DNA of 64,000 bases, from positions 496,001 through 560,000 of the forward strand of contig NZ_SJPU01000001.1 in NCBI RefSeq assembly GCF_007860105.1, in the 5' to 3' direction. A model generated the notes under the pieces. That model was not told the DNA's origin. It saw only the letters and a program-made list of their open reading frames with translations, and made no database searches. A program made the position numbers and the translations under genes. This DNA comes from Allorhodopirellula heiligendammensis. GTDB lineage: Bacteria > Planctomycetota > Planctomycetia > Pirellulales > Pirellulaceae. Positions 39,535 through 47,958 of the stretch are shown here, piece by piece. Numbering within the stretch: position 1 is the first letter of the stretch; each line of letters starts with the position of its first letter.

Positions 39535-40479
39535 TCATGGCAGTTCGCTGTGGATGGCTCGCCGACGAGCCTCGACCAAAAACGTATTGATGCGTTCGTA
39601 ATCGGAGCGATCGGGCAATTGGGTGGTTTGGAATGCGGACTCGAAGTCACGCTGCAACTTTATTCGCCAAGCATCGGCCTCTGCAAATGGCATCTCACCT
39701 CGCTTGATCGTGAGCAGCCTCTCGCGGTGATCGCCGACATGGACGCAGACGGTACCTTCATGTAAGACGTTCGTGCCGGAAAGCAACAATCGAATCAGGT
39801 GCATGACGTGCTTCCACTTCACGCGGCCTTGATTGCGGATGTCGGTTTGCATTTTCTTGAATTGCGAGGCGACGTATCCCGAATAGGTTTGAAACACAAG
39901 CTTCGACAGAAATGCGTCTCGCATGGCAAGCAGTTCTTCGCCGAGTGATGTGACGTCTTCAACGATCGGAGAATAGAGGCACTCCAGCACGTTCGGGTTC
40001 GCCTTGAGCGCCAGAACGATGAACTTCTGTAGCTCCCAATAGACTTCCTGGGTTTCGTCATTTTCGAGTTGCTCGGGCACGCCGTATAACGACCACTGCA
40101 GTTCGGCTGGCGGCAAGTAGATGCCTCGTCGATCCGTGTCGGACGCATCATCCTCCAATCCGTACGCTCGCGAGCCGATGACACAGCGATAAATCACACG
40201 TTCGTACAAACCGGCACTCATCAGCGGTGAGTCGTTGACGCGAATTTGATCGCTTTTGAAATCGGCAAGACGCGTTAGTTGGTCGTGATGAATCGGTGCT
40301 TCAAAACCATCACTGAACTTGACCCTGTAAGCGTGCGAACGATCGACAGGCGATTTCACGATCACACCAACGGCCCCCGCCGGATGAGCAATCCGATCAT
40401 TCGCCGCCATCACTTCTTTGCGTGCGACGACCTGAGTGCCGGTGCAGTAGATCAGTGGTAGGGTGTCGTGATGGTTCAT
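39535..40479 (-). CDS. predicted nucleotidyltransferase (COG3541-like), copy 1
   Basis: 314 residues from MNHHDTLPLIYCTGTQVVAR. Residues 1-90 form a beta-rich module (GTQVVARKEVMAANDRIAHP... AYRVKFSDGFEAPIHHDQL). The NTase core is RCVIGSRAYGLEDDASDTDR with GS and D-x-D. PNVLECLYSPIVEDVTSLGE and LIRLLLSGTNVLHEGTVCV parallel the downstream paralogue, so the pair arose by duplication. The longer frame to 40749 reads through the divergent promoter region. The pair is oriented opposite to the helicase cluster. Confidence 0.82.
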   Translation of the reverse strand: MNHHDTLPLIYCTGTQVVARKEVMAANDRIAHPAGAVGVIVKSPVDRSHAYRVKFSDGFEAPIHHDQLTRLADFKSDQIRVNDSPLMSAGLYERVIYRCVIGSRAYGLEDDASDTDRRGIYLPPAELQWSLYGVPEQLENDETQEVYWELQKFIVLALKANPNVLECLYSPIVEDVTSLGEELLAMRDAFLSKLVFQTYSGYVASQFKKMQTDIRNQGRVKWKHVMHLIRLLLSGTNVLHEGTVCVHVGDHRERLLTIKRGEMPFAEADAWRIKLQRDFESAFQTTQLPDRSDYERINTFLVEARRRAIHSELP

Positions 40480-40598
40480 ACTCGGGCGATCGCGAACTCC
40501 GGATTTGATCTTCCATTGTAATGCTTGGACGGCGTTTGATTCTCCGTGGTTCGGAGGCGGTGACAATATGGCTCGGTTTGCGGTTACACCAGTATTCA

Positions 40599-41579
40599 AT
40601 GACACGTGAACAAATTTTGGAATATCCAGTGGATGTACAATTAACAGGCAAACGAATCGTGATCGCAGGAGGCAGCGGTTTTTTGGGACTTTCGATGGCC
40701 GAAGCGTTTGCCGGCGAGGGTGCGGAGGTTTCGATTCTGTCGCGAACAAAGCCGAAGGCCAGTGGTCGCTGGTCGCATCTCTTATGGGACGGCCGAACGC
40801 TTGGTGATTGGACAGCGGCGTTAAACGGCGTCGATGCGGTGGTGAACCTGGCGGGCCGGACGGTGAACTGCATCAAAACGCCGAACCACAAGGATGAGAT
40901 TTTGCGTTCGCGTGTCGAGTCGACTCGGCTGCTTGGCAAAGCGATGCGGGCTGTCGAGTTACCGCCGCCAGTCTGGGTGCAGATGAGCACCGCTCACATT
41001 TATGGCGATCCGCCGTCAGCCTTTTGTACCGAAGAGTCGGCAGAAGGAATTGGGTTGGCGCCGACGGTCGCTCGGGCGTGGGAGGCCGCGTTCGCCGAAA
41101 GTAAGCTGCCACAGCAGCGTGGCGTGGTCCTGCGCCCGAGCTTTGTGGTCGGCCGCGATCGTGGTGCCGGCGGAGGAGCACTTGGGACACTGAGTCTGAT
41201 CACGAAATTGGGACTCGGCGGCAAGGTGGCTAGCGGCACGCAAGGAAGGTCGTGGATTCATGAAGACGACATCAACACAATCTTCATTCGAGCGATCGTC
41301 GACGAGTCGATGTCGGGAGCTTACATCGTGTCGTCGCCAATCCCAGAGAGCCAAGCGAACTTCATGCGGACCCTCCGCAAAGTCTTGGGAGTGCCAATCG
41401 GCTTACCGGCGTTTCAGTGGATGGTTCGCATTGGTGCACCCTTGTTCTTGCGGACGGATCCGGAACTAGTGCTGTATGGTCGCTATGTGATTCCGAAGCG
41501 TTTGATGGATGACGGTTTTGAATTTCGGTATCCTGAACTCGAGCCAGCGTTGAGAAATTTGCATGATCGAAAGAGCTGA
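40599..41579 (+). CDS. TIGR01777-type epimerase (SDR family)
   Basis: 326 residues from [23 protein letters not shown](P)-binding start [20 protein letters not shown], then [14 protein letters not shown], the [14 protein letters not shown] strand and the C-terminal DUF1731-like end ([30 protein letters not shown]). Substrate unknown for this YfcH-like family. Divergent from the NTase pair with about 120 bases between. Probably ordinary chromosomal gene next to the island. Confidence 0.86.
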   Translation: MTREQILEYPVDVQLTGKRIVIAGGSGFLGLSMAEAFAGEGAEVSILSRTKPKASGRWSHLLWDGRTLGDWTAALNGVDAVVNLAGRTVNCIKTPNHKDEILRSRVESTRLLGKAMRAVELPPPVWVQMSTAHIYGDPPSAFCTEESAEGIGLAPTVARAWEAAFAESKLPQQRGVVLRPSFVVGRDRGAGGGALGTLSLITKLGLGGKVASGTQGRSWIHEDDINTIFIRAIVDESMSGAYIVSSPIPESQANFMRTLRKVLGVPIGLPAFQWMVRIGAPLFLRTDPELVLYGRYVIPKRLMDDGFEFRYPELEPALRNLHDRKS

Positions 41580-42022
41580 TCGAAACTGGCCGGTGCCAAA
41601 GCAGCCTATACTCATGCGAACGTCGCGGTCATATTTGCTTTTCGCCCACTGGCCGGTCGAACCAGAGAAAGCTACTCGTTGCTTCCCAATCGAGTGACGC
41701 TTGATAGTGGTGGCAACGCTTGGATCGATTCCTGAAAGTGGACTGTTTGGCAATGGGATTCGCTGGTGAGTTTTTTTCGTGAACAGCGCGGTGACTCAGT
41801 TCGTCTGGGTGCGAGCGTTGTTCTTTGACCAACCGCGGGATCGGACTTGGGCGTCGGCTTGGCACAAAGACATATCCATCTCTGTGAAAGACAATTCCAT
41901 TGCCTCAGGTGGGCGGCCGCACAAAAGCGAGCATGTTGCTGCATCACTTCCCAATGCTTCCAACTAGCGTGGAGGTTGGCGAGTTCAAAATCCGGCAAGG
42001 AATCTCGTGTTCAAATATCAGG
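41580..42022. other. intergenic region left of the integrative element
   Basis: 443 bases with no recognisable gene. ACTGGCCGGT occurs twice (near 41586 and 41649). The small frames crossing it look like shadows. A left attachment site for the tyrosine integrase might be expected hereabouts, but no copy of the tRNA-Ser 3' end is present. Confidence 0.5.
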
Positions 42023-42499
42023 ATGGGCGGGAATATCACCGTGCAAATTGAAAGAAAGCGAGCGATCAGGGAGGCTCTTACCACACTCGCATCAAGCCAC
42101 GCGATCGTGGCTCAGCAAATCGAACTGGCGATCGAGCTTCTCAATCAGGAAATCCAGTCCGACGAAGAGTCGTTGCCATTCCGTGTCGTTCAACGATTTG
42201 GAATCTTGCACAATTCGCTCGTTGACGTGGACTCCCAATCGGTGATTTGGAAAGGCCAGAGTTGCTTTCTCGGAAACCGGCTACTCTTTCGATTCTTTGA
42301 ACGGATCTCACGCTATCCAAATCAATTCATCTCTTACGACGTGCTGCTCGACGACGTTTGGGGAGGGCCACGGGAAAACTCAAGTATCCGCGGCGTCGCA
42401 AAGCGTCTTCGAGATCGACTCGCGCTGGGAGGCATGGCGGAGTTGGCCAGTGCGATCGATGGCTCTAATGCTGGGTTCTATCGTTTGATTCTAGTTTGA
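42023..42499 (+). CDS. winged-helix DNA-binding protein (OmpR C-terminal-like)
   Basis: 158 residues from MGGNITVQIERKRAIREALT. The N-terminal half is a helical, probably coiled-coil stretch. The C-terminal half follows the Trans_reg_C pattern: SVIWKGQSCFLGNRLLFRFF, ERISRYPNQFISYDVLLDDV, WGGPRENSSIRGVAKRLRDR (recognition helix) and a beta hairpin ending GFYRLILV. No receiver domain. It ends within the AATCAAAC iteron cluster that precedes the recombinase, so it may regulate that operon. The start could be at an earlier ATG (41900). Confidence 0.65.
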   Translation: MGGNITVQIERKRAIREALTTLASSHAIVAQQIELAIELLNQEIQSDEESLPFRVVQRFGILHNSLVDVDSQSVIWKGQSCFLGNRLLFRFFERISRYPNQFISYDVLLDDVWGGPRENSSIRGVAKRLRDRLALGGMAELASAIDGSNAGFYRLILV

Positions 42500-42563
42500 C
42501 CACTGCTTAAAAATCAAACGCAAATCAAACACAGAATCATGGATAATCAAACCGAAATCAAAC
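42483..42563 (+). promoter_or_regulatory. AATCAAAC iterons, helically phased
   Basis: AATCAAAC at 42512, 42523, 42545 and 42556 (spacing 11, 22, 11: one or two helical turns), an inverted copy GTTTGATT at 42483-42490, and a further direct copy at 42662-42669 inside the recombinase gene. Such phasing lets a protein bind one DNA face. Likely operator or parS-like site for the wHTH protein or the two ParB-like products. Confidence 0.75.
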
Positions 42564-42646
42564 AGCGATGGGACATACTGGGTGTGACGTCACGGCCTAT
42601 CTGCCGCATCTCACCCAACTTGCCAAAGGCACGGAGATCCATTTCC

Positions 42647-44200
42647 ATGTACGCAAACACAAATCAAACGGACGCGAAACCAGTCCGAGCCGCACAGTAT
42701 GTGCGGATGTCGACCGAACACCAGCAGTACTCGACGGCCAATCAGGATGACATCATTCAGGCGTATGCAGAAAAGCGAAACTTCGAGATCGTAAAAACGT
42801 ACGCCGACGAAGGAAAGAGCGGTTTGAGCATCGCCGGGCGTCGTTCCCTCCAGACGCTGATCGCTGACGTACAGAGCGGCGTGGCGGATTACAAAGCAAT
42901 ACTTGTCTACGACATCAGTCGCTGGGGGCGGTTCCAAGACGCCGACGAAAGCGCCTATTACGAGTACCTCTGTAAGCGAGCCGGCATCTCGGTGCACTAC
43001 TGCGCCGAACAATTCGAGAATGACAGCGGCCCAACGTCGACGATCATCAAGAGTGTCAAACGCGCGATGGCAGGCGAATACAGTCGTGAACTGTCGACGA
43101 AGGTCTTTCAAGGTCAGTGCCGCCTGATCGAACTCGGCTACCGACAGGGCGGCCCGGCGGGGTTCGGACTTCGCCGAATGCTAATCGATCAAACGGGCAA
43201 AGAAAAAGCACAACTTGCTCGCGGCGAATGCAAGAGCTTGCAAACCGACCGAGTGATTCTGGTGATGGGGCCAGAGCAAGAAATCGAAATTGTGAATCGT
43301 GTCTACCGCATGTTCGTCGTCGAAGGACAGCGTGAGCTACAGATTGCAGAGCAATTGAACTCTGAGGGTATCACCACGGACCTCGACCGACTTTGGAATC
43401 GAGGTACGATTCGCCAATTGCTCACGAACGAGAAATACATAGGCAACAATGTTTACAACCGAACGTCGTTCAAGTTGAAACAGCGTCGAGTTTGCAACGA
43501 GCCAGACATCTGGATTCGGAAAGACGCCGCTTTCGAGGCGGTCGTTAGCCAGGAACTGTTCTATACCGCCCAAGGGATTATCCGTGAGCGAGCTAAATGC
43601 TACAGCAACGAAGAGATGATCACCTGCCTGCGAATGTTGATGGAACAGAGCCCGACTTTGTCAGCAGGCCTAATTGACGCCGCGGACAACGTTCCGACTT
43701 CGTCGACCTATCGGACACGGTTCGGGAGCTTGATCCGCGCGTATCGACTGGCAGGCTACGAACCTGAACGCAACTACGAGTACATCGAAATCAATCAAAA
43801 GCTCCGCGAGATGTATCCCGAATTGATCGGCGATGTGATGGCGCGTTTGGGGGCCGCTGGCGCGTCCGTAACTCAAGATGTGGACACCGATCTGCTCATG
43901 ATTAATGGGGAATACAGCGCATCGATGGTGCTGTCGAGGTGTCGGCAGACCAAGGCCGGGTCACTGCGGTGGCTGATTAATGTTGAACAGAAGGTGGCCC
44001 CGGATATCACCATCCTCGTGCGGATGGATTCTGCCAATGAGAACGTCGCCGACTACTACCTGCTTCCGATCATGGACATACAAACGCCACGATTGCTGTT
44101 GTGCGAGTCCAACGGCGTTTACCTTGACACATATCAGTTCGCCAGCCTTGACTACTTTACGTCGTTGTCTGAGCGTCGAAAGTTCGAGGTGGCAGCATGA
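42647..44200 (+). CDS. serine recombinase
   Basis: 517 residues from MYANTNQTDAKPVRAAQYVR. Resolvase domain: AAQYVRMSTEHQQYS with catalytic S22, YADEGKSGLSIAGRRSLQTL, LVYDISRWGRFQDADESAYY, and RAMAGEYSRELSTKVFQGQC. A recombinase domain follows (GPAGFGLRR, INRVYRMFVVEGQRELQIAE, LLTNEKYIGNNVYNRTSFKL). The C-terminal 150 residues are unusual, ending in a beta-rich domain. Its stop overlaps the next start by ATGA. ATG 42647 has a GGAG ribosome site. Likely the catalytic part of a three-gene unit with two ParB-like partners. Confidence 0.9.
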   Translation: MYANTNQTDAKPVRAAQYVRMSTEHQQYSTANQDDIIQAYAEKRNFEIVKTYADEGKSGLSIAGRRSLQTLIADVQSGVADYKAILVYDISRWGRFQDADESAYYEYLCKRAGISVHYCAEQFENDSGPTSTIIKSVKRAMAGEYSRELSTKVFQGQCRLIELGYRQGGPAGFGLRRMLIDQTGKEKAQLARGECKSLQTDRVILVMGPEQEIEIVNRVYRMFVVEGQRELQIAEQLNSEGITTDLDRLWNRGTIRQLLTNEKYIGNNVYNRTSFKLKQRRVCNEPDIWIRKDAAFEAVVSQELFYTAQGIIRERAKCYSNEEMITCLRMLMEQSPTLSAGLIDAADNVPTSSTYRTRFGSLIRAYRLAGYEPERNYEYIEINQKLREMYPELIGDVMARLGAAGASVTQDVDTDLLMINGEYSASMVLSRCRQTKAGSLRWLINVEQKVAPDITILVRMDSANENVADYYLLPIMDIQTPRLLLCESNGVYLDTYQFASLDYFTSLSERRKFEVAA

Positions 44201-45084
44201 ACATTCCTGACGCACGAGAAATTCGAATGATCCCCCTCGATAAAATAACGGTGGTCAATCCCCGTGTTCGAGGGCAAAAGAAATTTCGCCAAATCGCGAA
44301 CAACATCGCCAATATCGGTCTGAAGAAGCCTATCACCGTCACGCCCAAACCGGGTACTGACGACGAGTATCTGTTGGTCTGCGGCCAAGGACGATATGAA
44401 GCCTACGAAACATTGGGACAGAAAGAGATTCCCGCGATCGTCATCGAAGTTTCGGAGGATAAGCTGTTGTTAATGAGCTTGGTGGAGAACCTGGCTCGAA
44501 GAAATCCATCGTGTGTGGAGATGGTCCATGAAATCGGAGCGTTAAAGGAACGCGGGTACTCGTTCGCCGACATTGCCCGGAAGACCGATCTGGCAGTCTC
44601 GTACATTCGCGGCATCGTTAAGTTGATTGAGCGAGGTGAAGAGCGACTGGTGATGGCCGTGGAGCGGGGGCAGATCCCGGTTAGCGTCGCCGTCACAATC
44701 GCGGTCGCCGACGATCACGATATTCAGCGGGCGCTGACGGAGGCTTACGAGTCAAACGACCTTCGAGGGAAAAAGTTGCTTGCCACACGCCGGTTGATCG
44801 AGAAGCGGCAAACCGATGGGAAGTCGTTACGCAGTGGGCCACGACGCGCTGTATCTCCCGTGTCGGGAAAGAAACTTTTGGAGACTTACCAAGCCGAGTC
44901 CGCAAAGCAGCGTCTGGTCGTCCAGAAGTCGAAATTATGTGAGACACGCTTGCTGTTCGTTGTCTCCGCCATCCGACAGCTGGTGGAAGACAAAGTCTTT
45001 GTCGACCTACTACGAACGGAAAATCTGGACACCATGCCCGCCTATTTGGTGAACGAACTCACGAAAGTGACGCGACTCGTATGA
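44197..45084 (+). CDS. ParB/RepB-like partition protein, first copy
   Basis: 295 residues. The ParB N-terminal domain is REIRMIPLDKITVVNPRVRG, NNIANIGLKKPITVTPK, YLLVCGQGRYEAYETLGQ (the nuclease/CTPase-type GQGR patch), SLVENLARRNPSCVEMVHEI. The HTH follows: YSFADIARKTDLAVSYIRGI. C-terminal helices match RepB. ATGA overlaps on both sides tie it to the recombinase and the second copy. No ParA is nearby, so it is unlikely to be simple plasmid partition. Confidence 0.88.
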   Translation: MNIPDAREIRMIPLDKITVVNPRVRGQKKFRQIANNIANIGLKKPITVTPKPGTDDEYLLVCGQGRYEAYETLGQKEIPAIVIEVSEDKLLLMSLVENLARRNPSCVEMVHEIGALKERGYSFADIARKTDLAVSYIRGIVKLIERGEERLVMAVERGQIPVSVAVTIAVADDHDIQRALTEAYESNDLRGKKLLATRRLIEKRQTDGKSLRSGPRRAVSPVSGKKLLETYQAESAKQRLVVQKSKLCETRLLFVVSAIRQLVEDKVFVDLLRTENLDTMPAYLVNELTKVTRLV

Positions 45085-46025
45085 ACACCAAAGTACAACT
45101 CGCATGCGAGTCCTTGGTTCGCGAAATACCGCTGGCAAGCATTCTTCCCATGCGAAAGATTGCAAAGAGTGTCAAAAACACGGTGAAGTACCGGCAGATC
45201 CTGGCGTCGATCAGACAGATTGGGCTGATTGAGCCGCTGGTTGTTCATCCTCAGAAGGGGAGCGGAGGGCAGTTCATGCTGTTGGATGGCACCGTTCGAT
45301 ACGAGGCCTTGATGGATCTGCAAATCAAATCGGTAAAATGCTTAGTCGCTCTCGATGATGAGGCGTTTACGTATAACCACAAGGTGAATCGGCTAACCGC
45401 CATCCAAGAACATTTTATGATCATGAAGGCTGTGAAGGGTGGCGTCGCCGAAAGCCAGATCGCAGATGTCCTGGACATCGACGTTGCCTTGATCCGTAAG
45501 AAGCGGGACCTGTTGGTTGGGATCTGCGCCGAGGCCGTGGAATTGTTGAAAGGGAAGAACGCGACGAGTGCAACGTTCATTCAGTTGCGAAAGGTCGTTC
45601 CCATGCGGCAGATTGAGATGGCCGAACTGATGTGTGCGACAAGCAACTTTTCGGACAGCTACTCGAAATGCCTAATTGCGGCCACGCCCGCCGATCTGTT
45701 GGTTGACAAAGCTGCCTCACGGGAGGTCGGCGGGCTGTCGTCAATTGACATGGCTCGTATGGAGCGAGAAATGGATTCACTGGCCAGGGACTTTAAACAG
45801 ATCGACGAGGTCCACGGGAAGAACGTTTTAAACCTGGTCATTTCAGTCGGGTATCTCAGGGCCCTTTTGGACAACGCACGCGTAGTCCGCTATCTGGCTG
45901 CCAACTATCCCGAGATATTGACGGAGTTGCAGAAAGTAGCGGACTCGCGCATGCTCGAAGGTGAGACCAAGCAGAACTCACCGGAAAATGATACGCCACC
46001 GGCGGATGACGCGGAATCGTCTTAG
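45081..46025 (+). CDS. ParB/RepB-like partition protein, second copy
   Basis: 314 residues. ParB-type domain: VREIPLASILPMRKIAKSVK, SIRQIGLIEPLVVHPQ, FMLLDGTVRYEALMDLQIKS (DGTVR in place of GQGR), then NRLTAIQEHFMIMKAVKGGV and an HTH (ESQIADVLDIDVALIRKKRD). The RepB C-terminal domain has LRKVVPMRQIEMAELMCATS. It is only distantly similar to the first copy. Acidic, disordered tail (ENDTPPADDAESS). The gene order recombinase-RepB-RepB with 4-base overlaps indicates a conserved operon. Confidence 0.86.
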   Translation: MNTKVQLACESLVREIPLASILPMRKIAKSVKNTVKYRQILASIRQIGLIEPLVVHPQKGSGGQFMLLDGTVRYEALMDLQIKSVKCLVALDDEAFTYNHKVNRLTAIQEHFMIMKAVKGGVAESQIADVLDIDVALIRKKRDLLVGICAEAVELLKGKNATSATFIQLRKVVPMRQIEMAELMCATSNFSDSYSKCLIAATPADLLVDKAASREVGGLSSIDMARMEREMDSLARDFKQIDEVHGKNVLNLVISVGYLRALLDNARVVRYLAANYPEILTELQKVADSRMLEGETKQNSPENDTPPADDAESS

Positions 46026-46380
46026 GCTCGATGGCGTTACTGCCAGCCACCGATCTATCGCGTGGGGATCAGCGGTTGCGTAGGTGCACGGATGACAACA
46101 AAATCAACGATTCATGCGCGCCCGCAGATGTGGGCGCCGACCACTCTTTGATATCGTTTTCACGTGTTTTGCGGGGTGAAAGCGCGATTCCCCCGGGGGC
46201 GAGAGCCTTTTTGACGGCGATTTTGCTAAATTGGAAGCAAAAACTGGCCTGGGTGGTGATGCCCGATTGATAAAGATCGCCTCGTGGTTGATGGATGGAA
46301 ATGCACCCGAATTTCGGTCGAATCGGTGTCATCATTACTTGAGAGACCACTTAGCTCTTAGAACTCGAACCAATTACTGA
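46026..46380. other. intergenic region with GC-rich dyad
   Basis: No supported gene; frames on both strands here overlap each other and lack domains. CCCCCGGGGG (about 46190-46199) followed by GCGAGAGCCTTTTTG could act as a weak terminator for the recombinase operon. Confidence 0.45.
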
Positions 46381-47520
46381 ATGATGCCCAAAACCCGCGA
46401 CGAAGACCACGACGATCATCCGATGCTTCTCCGATCTGAATCGCACCTTGATGCATTGTCAGTCGAAATGAAGTGGGAGACGACCCGTCGTCAACCACTT
46501 TACTTTGTGCTTTGGAATACGTGGAGGGCTCTCCAGAAAAATCATGAAAGCGAAGCTGAGTCACTGTTCCTGAATTCCCCTCTCTGCCATGGTGCCGGGA
46601 TTATGCTCGGCATCAACGGAATCCCTTCCGATCCAGCTTTGGAACCCAAAGAACTGTTCGATACCGACACAAATTTACTTTGGCTGAAGCGTTCTGCTAG
46701 GCCGGTAACCTTTGGATTGCTCGCAAGAATGCTGGGAACGAAACTCAGTTCAAGTGACTTGAAGACTCTATCAGGCATGCTTTTGGACGCAGCAGAAAGC
46801 GAAGCGGGATCGATGGAACGAGATCAGAAACTGTCGAGTTTTACTGGCCTCAAATGCCCGGATCTCGACGTGTTGGTCGACTTGCCACTTCTTCTGTACA
46901 ACCCCTCGGCCCCAAGTAAGGAGTTCGTCTCAGACATTACAAATTTACGCAGCGCAATGCGGAGCAAACTCGGTATCGAGGATTCCCGTACGAGCGAAAC
47001 AAAAATGCGATCGTACCTGGCGGCATGGGACACACGAGAAGGGTGGCGCGATGGCGTGTACGATCGCTTGGCTCCGATGACTCTCAAAGATGTCGCCCGC
47101 GAACTAGGCACCTCTGATCGAAATGCCAAGTATGCCTATCAGCAGGGATTTCAGCTTATCTCCGGGCATCCGTTTTCATTCAGTAATTGGATGCGGCTGA
47201 TGGGGGTGCTTCACCTTTCCGGCTATCTTGGCCGCGATGTCAACTCGGTATCGCTTTCTCGACTTCGACATGCCTCATCGGTTCGAGGAACCGACGATAC
47301 CACCTTGTCGTCGAGTCAACAAAATCCTGGGACAAGTGTTCTGGAGAACTTCCCCAGCAACGAAGACGGATTCAATGTGACAAGTGCGATTGAGCAAATC
47401 CGAGATATGATCCGATCAGGACGCGAAAACGATCAGATCCTTGCTGAGCTCGAATTGGAGGAGGACGCAGAACCGGCGATCAACGAACTGCGGTCAATCA
47501 TCGAGATGGAAGGCGGCTGA
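46381..47520 (+). CDS. unknown element-borne protein, 379 aa
   Basis: Not recognised. 379 soluble residues; mostly helical with acidic ends. DGVYDRLAPMTLKDVARELG and TSDRNAKYAYQQGFQLISGH look like a helix-turn-helix near residue 220-260. The C-terminus is a charged helix pattern (IEQIRDMIRSGRENDQILAE). It lies between the ParB-like operon and the excisionase-like gene and shares their strand, so it is probably cargo or a replication/transfer function of the element. Confidence 0.6.
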   Translation: MMPKTRDEDHDDHPMLLRSESHLDALSVEMKWETTRRQPLYFVLWNTWRALQKNHESEAESLFLNSPLCHGAGIMLGINGIPSDPALEPKELFDTDTNLLWLKRSARPVTFGLLARMLGTKLSSSDLKTLSGMLLDAAESEAGSMERDQKLSSFTGLKCPDLDVLVDLPLLLYNPSAPSKEFVSDITNLRSAMRSKLGIEDSRTSETKMRSYLAAWDTREGWRDGVYDRLAPMTLKDVARELGTSDRNAKYAYQQGFQLISGHPFSFSNWMRLMGVLHLSGYLGRDVNSVSLSRLRHASSVRGTDDTTLSSSQQNPGTSVLENFPSNEDGFNVTSAIEQIRDMIRSGRENDQILAELELEEDAEPAINELRSIIEMEGG

Positions 47521-47604
47521 GTATCCGCCTCCGAAATAGCGTTGCCGCTATTTCACCCTCCGGAAAAGTGGAAACATATCTTCGTTTCTGCTATCGGTCA
47601 CGGC

Positions 47605-47943
47605 ATGAGTGACTCTGCGTTTCGTTCTCCTAGTGCCATGCGCAATCCCGACTGTTCCGTCAATTCTGATGAACGCGGATTATCACCCAACGAGTTTGCC
47701 AGCCGTAGCGGCCTGAGCCTCTCCACAGTCCATCGGCGATTGAAGGCGGGCCTAATCCAAAAATGGCAAAGCGGTGGCACGAACTGCCGCATCGTGATCC
47801 CACCGTGGGAACTCTACCGCGTGAACTCGACCGCTTCAACCCAAGCGTCTGCAGATCCACATGAAGACAAATCGACCGAGGAGCGACCACCGAGGCAGCT
47901 AGCTGGACCCAAACCAAAATGGTCGAAGCGTGCCAGAAAATAA
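47605..47943 (+). CDS. excisionase-like helix-turn-helix protein
   Basis: 112 residues. LSPNEFASRSGLSLSTVHRR and LKAGLIQKWQSGGTNCRIVI form a MerR/excisionase-type winged HTH in which the wing sits on PPWELYRV. The basic tail (KPKWSKRARK) is typical of Xis-type architectural proteins. ATG 47605 chosen over the TTG frame start at 47542. It is 15 bases before the integrase, the usual place of an excisionase. Confidence 0.75.
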   Translation: MSDSAFRSPSAMRNPDCSVNSDERGLSPNEFASRSGLSLSTVHRRLKAGLIQKWQSGGTNCRIVIPPWELYRVNSTASTQASADPHEDKSTEERPPRQLAGPKPKWSKRARK

Positions 47944-47958
47944 CAAAAGGAGGCTCCA

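Noticed and set aside
46031..46350. Overlapping small frames on both strands after the ParB-like operon
   Set aside because: They overlap each other, lack domains and contain the GC-rich dyad expected of non-coding sequence.
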